From: CAZIKB01 sp964539665
GTDB taxonomy: Bacteria; Zhuqueibacterota; Zhuqueibacteria; Oceanimicrobiales; Oceanimicrobiaceae
DNA: 47,655 nt
Direction of reading: 5' to 3'
NCBI GenBank assembly: GCA_964539665.1
Contig: CAZIKB010000044.1
Span: 1-47,655, forward strand
Shown: positions 1-8,379 of the stretch, piece after piece
Layout of the letters: every line of letters begins with the position of its first letter
Position numbering within the stretch: position 1 is the stretch's first letter
Notes under the pieces: model-generated
The model's database searches: none
What the model was told of the DNA's origin: nothing
Seen by the model: the letters and a program-made list of their open reading frames with translations, nothing else
Position numbers and translations under genes: made by a program

Positions 1-67
1 TCATAACTCTGAGTGGATTGTCTTGAAAATTCACTTATTTTTGGTTGTGACTTTTGGTTTTAGTCTT

Positions 68-220
68 TTAGGTTATAGTCTTTGAAACGGATTTTCTGGA
101 AGCGGTTTTCTTCCTTGCGCTAACCTTTGGGGTGGCCGAATCTGTCAGTTTTATTTTGGGGGCGGTAGATTTGGTCACCTTTTCAGGAGCGCTGGTTGGC
201 TTTGTTTTTTTTCGTGCCAT
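68..220 (-). CDS. Small basic Lys/Ser/Thr-rich protein, 50 aa
   Basis: A short minus-strand frame starts at ATG 220 after a good ribosome-binding sequence (GGGAGAAAAATT) and ends at TAA 68. The product begins MARKKTKPTS and is rich in Lys, Ser, Thr, Pro and Ala, with no hydrophobic segment. This composition resembles histone-H1-like tails or disordered nucleic-acid-binding peptides, but I recognise no family. After the stop, ten more Lys/Thr-rich codons stay open in frame, so the gene may once have been longer. Expression is unproven; the start site and composition are the only support. Confidence 0.45.
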   Translation of the reverse strand: MARKKTKPTSAPEKVTKSTAPKIKLTDSATPKVSARKKTASRKSVSKTIT

Positions 221-760
221 AATTTTTCTCCCTCTTTTTAACCATCTCCAGGCTTCACACCAGGAGTGGTTTATAGTTTAAGTTTGGTGTTCACCACCGA
301 ACACTTTTCCCTTTCTTTCTTGAAATATGTCATTCCCGGTGTTTTTAGCAGGAATCTATGCCTAATAGCCAAATCAATGCGTGATAAACTTGTGCACGCC
401 CACTCAAAGCAGGCAAGTATTCTGGCATGTATTTTACGTAAAAAAGGACATTTTAAAAAAGTGTCCGGTAAAAAGACTTAGATATCTTTTTTGTTTTTAT
501 ATTTTGTAATTGTAATTGTAAATTGGGCTTGATTTCGGAGGAAAATGTCGTGCCGAAGATCGCCATTATTCGTGAGCTTTTAGATTTGAAAACAGACACC
601 CCACGTCTGAAACGTAATGAGAAGTTTTGACGTAGACGCCTGAGTAAATATCTTCTTAAATATTCACATCCTGCATAAGTCTTCATGGCTCTGGTTTTTA
701 TTTAACAATTGTAGATATATTTAAATATAATTATTATGTCAAGGCTTTTTGCAATTATTT
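221..760. other. ORF-poor intergenic stretch
   Basis: No convincing gene is seen. The sequence around 325-365 resembles the arms of degenerate palindromic repeats (a CATTCCCGG...CAGGAATCTA pattern). A run of codons at about 523-620 (reading IAIIRELLDLK) is open on the plus strand but has no good start and is broken by a stop, so it could be a gene fossil. Otherwise it is AT-rich spacer. Confidence 0.3.
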
Positions 761-793
761 AACCTTCCGAAGGTTTTAAACCTTCGGAAGGTT
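761..793. repeat. Perfect hairpin palindrome
   Basis: The arms AACCTTCCGAAGG and CCTTCGGAAGGTT are perfect inverted copies around a TTTTAAA centre. There is no downstream T-run, so it is not a typical intrinsic terminator. It fits a dispersed palindromic repeat. Confidence 0.7.
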
Positions 794-910
794 AATACGG
801 GTACGACAGCGCTGGCCAATAATTTTTAACTTGATTGTAAATTTTCTTCTTGTCGCCAGCGATAGCACTCGTTATGACTTGTTTTTTTAACATTAACTAA
901 AATTGGTCTC

Positions 911-1079
911 GGTTATCCATTTTGCTCCGAAATCTTCTAATATTGTCATTCTGAGCGTCTGGAAGGAGCGAAGAATCTCATACCATTAGGCTTGACACAG
1001 AGAATAATGAATAGTGGTCATAGATTCTTCAGTCGCTCCTCTCCTTCAGAAGGACATTTTCGGAGTTAAGTGGATAACC
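911..1079. repeat. MITE-like inverted-repeat element
   Basis: The outer ends match as inverted repeats: GGTTATCCATTTTGCTCCG at 911 against the complement of the right end, GGTTATCCACTTAACTCCG, with three mismatches. Inside lies a second pair of arms of the TGTCATTCTGAGCG / AGATTCTTC...CGCTCC kind. There is no coding capacity. The same nested design (outer arms of one sequence, inner arms of another) recurs in other intergenic repeats of this window. Confidence 0.65.
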
Positions 1080-1202
1080 TGAAAAATTGATTGATGATCC
1101 AAAAGTGGAGCCGCCAATAAAAACCTATTGCTTTTTGAAATTTAATTATTTATTATTTTTAAATTCAAATTTCCATCAGACTTACAATAATTAAGGGCAA
1201 TA

Positions 1203-2753
1203 ATGACTCAACCAAAAAAAATCAAGCATTTACGTGAGCAAAAAGAAACTGCACTTTTAGGCGGCGGAAAGAAACGTATTGAGGTACAACACAAAAAGGG
1301 CAAACTGACTGCACGGGAGCGTATAGATTTACTGTTAGATGAAGATAGTTTCCAGGAAATTGACATGCTTGTCAAACATCGGTGGCAGGACTTTGGGTTG
1401 GACAAGCAGAGATATTACGGCGATGGGGTAGTTACCGGACACGGACTGATTGAAGGCCGTTTGGTTTTTGTATTTTCACAGGATTTTACCGTTCTCGGTG
1501 GTTCACTTTCAGAAGCGTATGGTCAGAAAATCTGCAAAATAATGGACATGGCCATGAAAATCGGTGCGCCTGTGATAGGATTAAACGATTCCGGTGGCGC
1601 GCGTATTCAGGAAGGAGTGGTGAGTCTGGGTGCGTATGCTGATATATTTTTGCGGAATACTTTAGCTTCCGGCGTGGTGCCGCAAATTTCAGCCATTTTG
1701 GGACCCTGCGCAGGCGGGGCGGTTTATTCACCTGCCATAACTGATTTCATTTTAATGGTTAAAAATACCAGCTTTATGTTTGTCACCGGACCGGACGTGG
1801 TTAAAACCGTTACCCATGAAGAAGTAACATTTGAAGAGTTAGGTGGAGCAGAAACTCACGCTTCCAAGAGCGGAGTAGCTCATTTTAATTCAGAAAATGA
1901 AGTGGAGTGTCTGCAAACGATACGTAAACTGTTAGGCTATATTCCGCAAAACAACATGGAAGACCCGCCTCAATTTGAATGTAAAGATGATATTAATCGC
2001 AAGGATGAAAAACTCCTGAGCATCGTTCCGGACAATCCTAATAAACCTTACAATATGAAAGACATCATTGAGTGTATCCTGGACAATAATGAATTCCTGG
2101 AAGTGCACGCAAATTATGCGCAGAATATTGTCGTGGGATTCGGTCGATTGAATAGCCGTTCAGTAGGCATTGTGGCGAATCAGCCGAATGTTTTGGCCGG
2201 CGTCCTGGATATCGATTCTTCCATAAAGGGAGCGCGGTTTGTACGCTTTTGTGATGCATTCAATATTCCAATTATTACTTTTGTTGATGTGCCCGGATTC
2301 CTGCCCGGCACAGATCAGGAATGGCGGGGAATTATTAAAAATGGCGCCAAACTTCTGTATGCTTATTGTGAAGCCACCGTGCCTAAAATAACGATAATTA
2401 CCCGAAAAGCTTATGGCGGAGCGTACGACGTGATGAGCTCAAAGCACATTCGCAGCGATGTAAATTACGCCTGGCCATCTGCAGAAATTGCGGTTATGGG
2501 ACCAAAAGGAGCGGTGGAGATAATATTTAAGAAAGAGATTGCCAATGCGAAAGACGCTGAACAGGCCACAGAACAAAAAGTTACCGAATACCGTGAGAAA
2601 TTTGCCAATCCATACATTGCAGCCGAGCGAGGCTTCGTGGATGAAATTATAGAGCCGCAGGAAACCCGGCCAAAGCTGATTCGGTCGCTGGAAATGCTGG
2701 AGACCAAAGTGGATTCTAATCCGAAAAAAAAGCATGGCAATATCCCGCTTTGA
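1203..2753 (+). CDS. pccB: Propionyl/acyl-CoA carboxylase, carboxyltransferase (beta) subunit
   Basis: This subunit transfers CO2 from carboxybiotin to an acyl-CoA, here most likely propionyl-CoA, giving (S)-methylmalonyl-CoA. The 516-residue length and full-length similarity fit the PccB/MmdA family. The first crotonase half shows SGGARIQEG near residues 130-138 and GPCAGGAVYSPA near 167-178. The second half carries PGFLPGTDQE and the AYGGAYDVMSSKH loop near residue 400. A MmdA (decarboxylase) role is possible in principle, but no membrane subunits are nearby, while biotin carboxylase, MeaB and methylmalonyl-CoA mutase follow within 12 kb. No biotin carrier protein gene is visible in the window. 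The start ATG has only a weak upstream AAGGG. Confidence 0.93.
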   Translation: MTQPKKIKHLREQKETALLGGGKKRIEVQHKKGKLTARERIDLLLDEDSFQEIDMLVKHRWQDFGLDKQRYYGDGVVTGHGLIEGRLVFVFSQDFTVLGGSLSEAYGQKICKIMDMAMKIGAPVIGLNDSGGARIQEGVVSLGAYADIFLRNTLASGVVPQISAILGPCAGGAVYSPAITDFILMVKNTSFMFVTGPDVVKTVTHEEVTFEELGGAETHASKSGVAHFNSENEVECLQTIRKLLGYIPQNNMEDPPQFECKDDINRKDEKLLSIVPDNPNKPYNMKDIIECILDNNEFLEVHANYAQNIVVGFGRLNSRSVGIVANQPNVLAGVLDIDSSIKGARFVRFCDAFNIPIITFVDVPGFLPGTDQEWRGIIKNGAKLLYAYCEATVPKITIITRKAYGGAYDVMSSKHIRSDVNYAWPSAEIAVMGPKGAVEIIFKKEIANAKDAEQATEQKVTEYREKFANPYIAAERGFVDEIIEPQETRPKLIRSLEMLETKVDSNPKKKHGNIPL

Positions 2754-2779
2754 AAGAGATGTAAAATGAAAATTCTAAA

Positions 2780-3118
2780 ATGAATAATTCCGTTATGAAG
2801 TGGAATGCTCAAGAAAATCAGGTTATCGATGAATTTGCTAAACAAGTGCGAAATACATTTAAGGAGCGAGTTCAACGAATTATCCTGTATGGCTCTCGCG
2901 CCCGTGATGATGCTGAAGAAGATTCAGATTATGATTTTTTGGTGCTGTTGGAACCATTCTACCCAGAAGATAAGATGCTTTTGAGTGACCTGGGCTGGGA
3001 AATTTCATACAAATATAATGTTTTACTCCTGGCCTATGCTATTAAAAAATCCGAGTTTAAAGAAGATCGATATTTTTATTTTTACGAAAATGTATGTAAA
3101 GAGGGTCTGGATTTATGA
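2780..3118 (+). CDS. MNT-type nucleotidyltransferase, antitoxin of a MNT-HEPN pair
   Basis: This 112-residue protein has the minimal nucleotidyltransferase signature: YGSRARDDAEEDSDYDFLV near residues 34-52, i.e. GS followed by the DxD metal-binding pair. In MNT-HEPN systems this protein neutralises the HEPN RNase, in characterised cases by modifying it (AMPylation). The gene starts 26 bases after pccB and overlaps the HEPN gene by four bases (ATGA), indicating translational coupling. A shorter upstream ATG at 2766 gives only five codons. The family assignment is firm; a toxin-antitoxin role is inferred from the pairing. Confidence 0.85.
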   Translation: MNNSVMKWNAQENQVIDEFAKQVRNTFKERVQRIILYGSRARDDAEEDSDYDFLVLLEPFYPEDKMLLSDLGWEISYKYNVLLLAYAIKKSEFKEDRYFYFYENVCKEGLDL

Positions 3119-3528
3119 CCGTTCAAAATAGAATTACAGCGATTGAAAAGCTAATTGAAAAATCTGAAAAAAGCTTTAATGAAGCGAAACTGCTTTTGGA
3201 ACAAAATTATTTTGAAGCAGCCATTTCTCGTGCTTATTATTCCATGTTTTATCTAACGCAGGCTGTTTTAGCTACCAAAGATATATCTCGGAAAAAACAT
3301 TCTGGGGTCATTGCTGTTTTTGCAGAGCAGTTTACTAAACCTGGTATTGTTTCCAGGGACCTACATTATAAACTTCGTCGGACCTTTGAAGAACGCCAGG
3401 TTTCCGACTATGAATTTGAAATATCAAAAACAGAACAAGAAGCGAAAGAAATTCTAAAATATTCAGAAGATTTTTCCAGAGAATTAATTCCTTTTTTACA
3501 AAAATGGATTGAAGAAAATAAAAGTTAG
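3115..3528 (+). CDS. HEPN-domain protein, toxin partner of MNT
   Basis: This 137-residue, all-alpha protein has the HEPN core ISRAYYSMFYLTQAVLA near residues 38-54, and a C-terminal RRTFEERQVSDYE segment typical of HEPN partners of MNT proteins (PF05168 type). In characterised pairs HEPN acts as an RNase whose RX4-6H motif is masked or modified by the MNT protein. A clean RX4-6H is not obvious here, so catalytic activity cannot be assumed. The start overlaps the MNT stop (ATGA). The gene looks intact, unlike the neighbouring MNT pseudogene. Confidence 0.85.
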   Translation: MTVQNRITAIEKLIEKSEKSFNEAKLLLEQNYFEAAISRAYYSMFYLTQAVLATKDISRKKHSGVIAVFAEQFTKPGIVSRDLHYKLRRTFEERQVSDYEFEISKTEQEAKEILKYSEDFSRELIPFLQKWIEENKS

Positions 3529-3571
3529 ATTCATTAAATCCAAAAAATAACAGGTACATAAATTTAGTATT

Positions 3572-3940
3572 ATGGGTAAATACGATACATATATCGAAAA
3601 CTGGAAGCAGCATATTCACGATAATAATTAGTCTGAAGAGAAGTTAAATAAGCTCAAAATACTGGCTAAAAAGTGTGCTAAGATTTTAGTAGACAAGTAT
3701 GCCGTTAAAAGAGTTTATTTAATTGGTTCTGTGGCAAGAGAGATGCTGGTGCATGAAGATTCGGATATTGATTTGGTGGTTGAAGGTCTTCCAAATGAAA
3801 AATATATTAAAGCGCTGGTTTATCTGGATCATGAAGTTTTGAGAGGTATAGATATTCATTTGATACCTTATGAAGAAGCATTTGATAGTGTCAAGCATGA
3901 GTTAGAGGATGAAGGAAAACTTCTTTATGGTAAAAAATAA
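3572..3940 (+). pseudogene. Second MNT nucleotidyltransferase, broken by an in-frame amber stop
   Basis: Reading from ATG 3572 gives MGKYDTYIENWKQHIHDNN, then TAG at 3629-3631. The same frame continues without interruption through VYLIGSVAR and DSDIDLVVEGLP to the TAA at 3940. The N-terminal MGKYDxYI...W start and the GS...DSDID motif belong to one MNT family, so the amber codon interrupts a formerly continuous gene of about 122 codons. The only in-frame start after the stop (GTG 3731) would remove the essential GS of the active site. It is therefore a pseudogene unless the amber codon is read through. No HEPN partner follows. Confidence 0.75.
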
Positions 3941-4009
3941 ATTAATTTTTGGAGTTTACTGGATAACCGTACAAGAGTAAAGTTAAAATACGGATATTTT
4001 GAGGCCTTT

Positions 4010-6415
4010 ATGTTCCCGAATTTAAAACAAGAGTTAAAACGTCTATTTGAATTCGACAGCTTTCGACCGGGACAGCTTGAGGCGATTACTCATATTCTTA
4101 ACAAGAAAAATGCGTTGGTAGTGATGCCGACCGGCGCTGGCAAATCACTTTGTTACCAGCTTCCCGCGGCGATAGATGCAAAGACCACTCTGGTGGTTTC
4201 ACCGCTCATTGCTTTGATGAAAGACCAGGTAGAATCACTGCAGAGTGTGGGAATAGATGCTACATTTATCAACAGCTCATTGACAGGTACAGAACAAGTA
4301 AACCGGGTGCAGGCTTTAAAAGAAGGCAAATTCCGTTTGGTATATGTAGCGCCCGAGCGGCTTCGCAGTAAAGCTTTCCTGACCGCTCTGTCAGAAGCAA
4401 AAATCAATTTATTTGTGGTGGATGAAGCGCACTGCATTTCGCAATGGGGGCATGATTTTCGGCCGGATTACTTAGCTTTAGAAAAGGTTATTTCTTTTCT
4501 AAATAATCCACACGTAGCGGCATTGACTGCGACAGCCACAGTTAAAGTGCAGGATGATATCATTGAGCAGCTTGGCCTGCAGAAGTGTCAAAAAATTATC
4601 ACAGGATTCAACCGCCCGAATCTCGCGTTCGAGGTTGAATATACAGTAGATGATGCATCCAAGCTGCAGGTGGTGGAGGAGCTATTAAAAAAATCAAACG
4701 AAAGTGTGATTATTTATGCTGGTACGCGCAAAGCCACCGAAGAGGTTTCCGAATTCATAGAACTTTATTGTAAACGGAAATCAGATTTCTACCATGCCGG
4801 GTTAGCGGCTGATGAACGCAGCCGTATTCAAGATGCTTTTATGAGCAATAAAACATCAGTAATTGTGGCTACGAACGCCTTTGGCATGGGAGTGGATAAG
4901 CCAGATATTCGTTACGTGATTCATTACAATATTCCCAGTACTTTGGAAGCCTATTACCAGGAATCGGGCCGGGCTGGCCGCGACGGCAAATTTTCTCGCT
5001 GTATATTGCTTTATGTGCCCCAGGACCGGGCGCTCCAGGAATGGTTCATAGAAAATGATGCGCCCTCAAATGAAGAGCTGCACATGCTTTATGAGACAAT
5101 TAAAAATATCGAAGAGGACGGCATCGCGCGGTTAAATTTAGGTTACTTACAAAAAATCACGCGAATGTATGCAATAAAAGTACGGGTTGGCATTGCTGAG
5201 CTGGTCAAAGCTAAAGTATTGAAAGAAATGGGTGATGACTATGGTCGGATGAATTTTCAAGTCATGCCGAAGCCCAAATTGGATTTTTCTGTGAATTTGC
5301 GTGAAATTAACGCAAGGCGTAAATATAAATATAGTCAACTGAATCAAATGATTCACTACGCGGAAGGCAACGGATGTCGACGACGTTTTGTTTTACAGCA
5401 TTTCGGGGACACTGGCAGCCCTGAGGCAGAAAAGTGTTGTGATAATTGCAATTCACGCACTTCAGCACCTCTGAAAAAGCCAGAATCGAAAGACGATTAC
5501 ACGGAAGCTGAAAAGACCGCCCTGATTATTTTGCATGCTGCTAAACATCTAAAGCGGGAGGTCGGGCGAGCGCGATTAGTGGAGGTTCTCACCGGCTCCA
5601 AAGCAAAGGGTATTTTCGAATTCGGCTGGAATACTACCAAACATTACGGCCGTTTGCAGCAATTCACTCAAAATCAATGTCGGGATTTTGTCGACCAGCT
5701 TTTGAGAGATCGTTACTTTAAGCTGGTCGGCAGTGATTATCCCCTTTTGAAGCTCACTCCAAAAGGGGAGGAGGCCTTGCAGCAGCTCGCATCGATTTCG
5801 CTAAATTTTAAAACCATGCCAACACCAGCGCCTGCTGACTCACCTTTGCGTAAAATCAGCGACCTGCCCGATACGGTAAAACAAACCCTGCTTTTGTTCA
5901 GACAGGGGCTCTCTGTGGACGGAATTGCCGAGCGCCGGCAATTGACGGCTGGCACAATTTTTTCTCATTTCTCTAAACTAATTCCCTTAAATTTAGTTAA
6001 GGTTACGGCTGTTGTGCCTGTGGAAAAAGTCCAGAAAATCCGTGAAGCAATCAGTAAGGCCGGGATGAGTTCGCTCGTTCCTATTAAAGAGAGGCTGTCA
6101 GAGGAGTTCAGTTATGATGAAATTCGCTGTGTTGTGGAAGATGAAACCCGTCTCCTGAAAAACAAGCGCACGTCTCTGGCTGATGGCAATAATGAATTTG
6201 ATCCCGGGCTTTTTGAGGAGTTAAAAAATTATCGCACTCAACTTGCCCAGGAAGAGCAGCTTCCGCCGTTTATATTATTTCATGATTCGGTTCTGCAAAA
6301 GTTGGCCACATGCAAACCAAATACCATTGAAGACTTGTACCAGGTTAAGGGATTGGGCGAAAAAAAAATTGCAAAATACGGCAACAAACTGTTGAATATT
6401 ATCAGAGACTTTTGA
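4010..6415 (+). CDS. recQ: ATP-dependent DNA helicase RecQ
   Basis: This is a 3'-5' superfamily 2 helicase for recombination and fork repair. Walker A (PTGAGKS) is at residues 40-46, DEAH at 138-141 followed by CISQWGHDFRPDY, and the C-terminal RecA lobe has GMGVDKPDIRYVIHYNIP and the QESGRAGRDG arginine-finger motif. The RecQ zinc-binding cysteines lie in CRRRF...KCCDNC. They are followed by a winged helix, a short helix-turn-helix region (about 620-665) and a C-terminal HRDC domain (PPFILFHDSVLQKLA...). At 801 residues it is longer than E. coli RecQ (about 610), because of the extra HTH region before HRDC. It lies upstream of a dprA-like gene, so the two may form a DNA-processing unit. Confidence 0.95.
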   Translation: MFPNLKQELKRLFEFDSFRPGQLEAITHILNKKNALVVMPTGAGKSLCYQLPAAIDAKTTLVVSPLIALMKDQVESLQSVGIDATFINSSLTGTEQVNRVQALKEGKFRLVYVAPERLRSKAFLTALSEAKINLFVVDEAHCISQWGHDFRPDYLALEKVISFLNNPHVAALTATATVKVQDDIIEQLGLQKCQKIITGFNRPNLAFEVEYTVDDASKLQVVEELLKKSNESVIIYAGTRKATEEVSEFIELYCKRKSDFYHAGLAADERSRIQDAFMSNKTSVIVATNAFGMGVDKPDIRYVIHYNIPSTLEAYYQESGRAGRDGKFSRCILLYVPQDRALQEWFIENDAPSNEELHMLYETIKNIEEDGIARLNLGYLQKITRMYAIKVRVGIAELVKAKVLKEMGDDYGRMNFQVMPKPKLDFSVNLREINARRKYKYSQLNQMIHYAEGNGCRRRFVLQHFGDTGSPEAEKCCDNCNSRTSAPLKKPESKDDYTEAEKTALIILHAAKHLKREVGRARLVEVLTGSKAKGIFEFGWNTTKHYGRLQQFTQNQCRDFVDQLLRDRYFKLVGSDYPLLKLTPKGEEALQQLASISLNFKTMPTPAPADSPLRKISDLPDTVKQTLLLFRQGLSVDGIAERRQLTAGTIFSHFSKLIPLNLVKVTAVVPVEKVQKIREAISKAGMSSLVPIKERLSEEFSYDEIRCVVEDETRLLKNKRTSLADGNNEFDPGLFEELKNYRTQLAQEEQLPPFILFHDSVLQKLATCKPNTIEDLYQVKGLGEKKIAKYGNKLLNIIRDF

Positions 6416-6485
6416 CCCAATTGAATATTCAAAACAAACCAAAATAAATTTTAGTATTCTCTGGAAAATCAATCTTCTCAAAATT

Positions 6486-7391
6486 ATGTCAACAGAAAGA
6501 ACATACTGGATCGCTCTGGCCATGTGTCCTGGAATTGGTTCTCGAACTTTTAAGGCGCTTTTAGCTAAATTTGGTTTACCCCAGTCTGTATTTGAAGCGA
6601 GCATTGAGGAATTAATTAAAATCCCAAGAATTACCGAAAAAATTGCGAAACAAGTTTTATCGGTTTCTATCGACAAAGTAGAGCAAGAGATTTTAGCGTT
6701 AGAAAATGAATTTATTCAGGTAATGACGCAGATAGATCATGACTTTCCGGCTAATTTGAAAAAAGCTTTTGACGCCCCGTCCATTCTTTTCACCCGGGGC
6801 CAGTTTGATTCTCAGGATGAAGATGCCGTTGCGATTATCGGCTCCAGAGAAGCCAGCAGAGAAGGACTGGACATTGCTAAAAATATTGCCATTGAATTTG
6901 CAAAAAATGAATGGACAGTTGTGAGCGGGCTCGCGAGGGTGATTGACACGGCTGCGCATCAGGGCGCGATTTTACCGCACGGCCGAACCATTGGAGTGTT
7001 AGGTTCGGGAATTCGAAATATTCATCCAAAAAGAAGTTTGAAATTGGCGCAGGAAATCAGTAAATTAGGCGTGCTCATATCCGAGCAGCATCCTGATGCA
7101 CCGCCGCAAGGCCTCTACCTGATGGCCAGAGACCGCATTGTGAGCGGTTTATCCAGGGCGCTGATTGTAGTTGAAGCAGGAGAACAAAGCGGCAGTATGG
7201 ATACCGCTAAAAAAGCGCGTAAACAGAATCGGCCGGTATTCGCCGTGGATTCAGGCAGTCCCGGAACAAATACACTTTTAGAATCCGGGGCATTTGCAAT
7301 TTCGTCGACTTCGTTTGATGTTCAGGAAATAATTGAGCAGATAAATCTGAACCTGAGGTTTGAACTGACACCCCAGATGGAGATGTTTTGA
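6486..7391 (+). CDS. dprA: DprA/Smf-like DNA-processing protein
   Basis: DprA binds incoming single-stranded DNA and loads RecA. The 301-residue protein has an N-terminal helix-hairpin-helix-like region (about 1-75), then the Rossmann-like DprA domain: IIGSREAS at about 118, SGLARVID at 147-154, VLGSGIRNIHP and RDRIVSGLSRALIVVEA with SGSMDTAKKA. The usual SGxARGID glycine is Val152 here, and the YP after the GSGI motif is HP. It is therefore a divergent member, perhaps not acting in transformation. A C-terminal DML1-like winged helix is not evident. It is followed directly by palindromic repeat copy A. Confidence 0.85.
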   Translation: MSTERTYWIALAMCPGIGSRTFKALLAKFGLPQSVFEASIEELIKIPRITEKIAKQVLSVSIDKVEQEILALENEFIQVMTQIDHDFPANLKKAFDAPSILFTRGQFDSQDEDAVAIIGSREASREGLDIAKNIAIEFAKNEWTVVSGLARVIDTAAHQGAILPHGRTIGVLGSGIRNIHPKRSLKLAQEISKLGVLISEQHPDAPPQGLYLMARDRIVSGLSRALIVVEAGEQSGSMDTAKKARKQNRPVFAVDSGSPGTNTLLESGAFAISSTSFDVQEIIEQINLNLRFELTPQMEMF

Positions 7392-7544
7392 AGTTAGTGT
7401 TTGACCCAAAACAAACGCCTTGCTGTCATTGCGAGTGCTTCTCAACGAAGCAATCTCCTAATTAGCCAGGCATGAGATTGTTTCGGCAAAAAACGCCTCG
7501 CAATGACGACCATAAAGTATAGTTTACGGTCAAACACAAGTTAG
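7391..7544. repeat. Palindromic repeat family 1, copy A
   Basis: The inner arms TGTCATTGCGAG (7424) and CTCGCAATGAC (ending 7507) enclose AGCAATCTCC... / GAGATTG...; the outer arms TTAGTGTTTGACC and GGTCAAACACAAG are also inverted. Copies B (15547-15692) and C (31754-31905, inner part inverted) share both the inner and the outer arms. All three lie just after the stop codon of a plus-strand gene. The element is non-coding and probably a mobilised MITE-like or REP-like unit. Confidence 0.8.
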
Positions 7545-7581
7545 TAATAATATAGAGATAACTCATTAACCATTAACTTAT

Positions 7582-7639
7582 AGACTTCTGCGGAATGAAA
7601 TTTTACGTTATTTCTGTAATTGATATTTTGCAGAAGCCC
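7582..7639. repeat. Short inverted repeat with AGACTTCTGC arms
   Basis: AGACTTCTGCGGAAT at 7582 faces ATTTTGCAGAAGCCC ending at 7639. The same arms (AGATTTCAGCAAAAT / ATTTTGCAGAAGTCT) bound the longer element at 22829-23010. It lies just upstream of the dodecin-like gene. Confidence 0.55.
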
Positions 7640-7669
7640 ATTCATTAACCTAAATTATGGAGGATTACC

Positions 7670-7870
7670 ATGGCTGTTGCAAGAGTAACTGAATTAACCG
7701 CATCGTCCAACCAAGGCTTTCAGGATGCCTTCCAATCCGGCATTGATCGGGCCACTGCAACATTGAGAAATATCACTGGAGCCGAGATTGTTTCCCAGAA
7801 AGCAAAAATTGAAAATGGGAAAGTCTCTGAATACCGTGTGACTTTGAAGGTTACCTTTATTCTTGAATAA
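7670..7870 (+). CDS. Dodecin-like protein
   Basis: This 66-residue protein matches the dodecin fold: an N-terminal strand, one helix (QGFQDAFQSGIDRAT) and the C-terminal strands KVSEYRVTLKVTFILE. Dodecins form hollow dodecamers that store flavin or CoA-related ligands. The protein contains no tryptophan at all, and the residue that stacks on flavin in canonical dodecins is Trp, so classical flavin binding is doubtful. A strong ribosome-binding site (GGAGG, 7661-7665) and a clean intrinsic terminator immediately downstream mark it as a monocistronic, probably well expressed gene. Confidence 0.88.
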   Translation: MAVARVTELTASSNQGFQDAFQSGIDRATATLRNITGAEIVSQKAKIENGKVSEYRVTLKVTFILE

Positions 7871-7887
7871 GTTCTTGCGGATGCATG

Positions 7888-7929
7888 AAGACGCTGATCC
7901 CGAAAACATTCTGGATCAGCGTCTTTTTT
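7888..7929 (+). terminator. Intrinsic terminator of the dodecin-like gene
   Basis: The stem AAGACGCTGATCC / GGATCAGCGTC is perfect, has a 12-base loop, and is followed by TTTTTT. It lies 18 bases after the stop codon at 7870. Confidence 0.9.
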
Positions 7930-8033
7930 CTGCAATCAAAGGGAAGTGTTCACAACCTGCGCGGTTGTTTTATTAGACTGGAAGACCGAATTGTAAATTA
8001 ATTGTAATTGTTAATAATCAAAGAGAGTTACCT

Positions 8034-8378
8034 ATGAACTATCAAGAGGAGAAAATCGGAGATGTACTTGTTGTACGAATCGGAGAAAAAAGATTAGATC
8101 AAAGCATTTCTTCGGAATTCAAAACCGAGCTGCTTCGTTTGGTTGAAAGTGATGATGAACTAAAGATTTTGATAGACCTGAAAAATGTGGATTATGCGGA
8201 CAGTTCCGGACTGGGAGCGCTGTTGTTTGGACTTCGCCAGGTAAAAGCAAATTCTGGAAAATTGAAATTGCTGCATTTGAATCCAAAAGTACAAACTCTC
8301 ATTAATATTGCTAAACTCGACAACGTTATGGAATGTTTTAGCAAAGAAGAAAAAGCTTTAGAAAGTTTTAGTGAATAA
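8034..8378 (+). CDS. STAS-domain anti-anti-sigma factor-like protein
   Basis: This 114-residue protein is a single STAS domain of the SpoIIAA/RsbV type. The segment NVDYADSSGLGALLF carries the phosphorylatable serine (Ser57/Ser58) that a partner kinase would modify to control binding of an anti-sigma factor. No kinase (RsbW-like) or phosphatase gene is in the window, so its partners are elsewhere. The gene ends one base before the ATG of the biotin carboxylase gene, so the two are co-translated or at least co-transcribed. Confidence 0.88.
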   Translation: MNYQEEKIGDVLVVRIGEKRLDQSISSEFKTELLRLVESDDELKILIDLKNVDYADSSGLGALLFGLRQVKANSGKLKLLHLNPKVQTLINIAKLDNVMECFSKEEKALESFSE

Positions 8379-8379
8379 T

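Noticed and set aside
266..481. A 71-codon plus-strand frame
   Set aside because: It crosses repeat-like sequence (CATTCCCGG...CAGGAATCTA), has no ribosome-binding site and no family pattern.
523..620. Open codons resembling a protein fragment (PKIAIIRELLDLK)
   Set aside because: No start, early stop, and too short to assign. It may be a fossil of an oxidoreductase N-terminus, but this cannot be supported.
8371..8379. GTG 8371 as start of biotin carboxylase
   Set aside because: It lies inside the STAS gene; ATG 8380 matches the family start and the spacing better.
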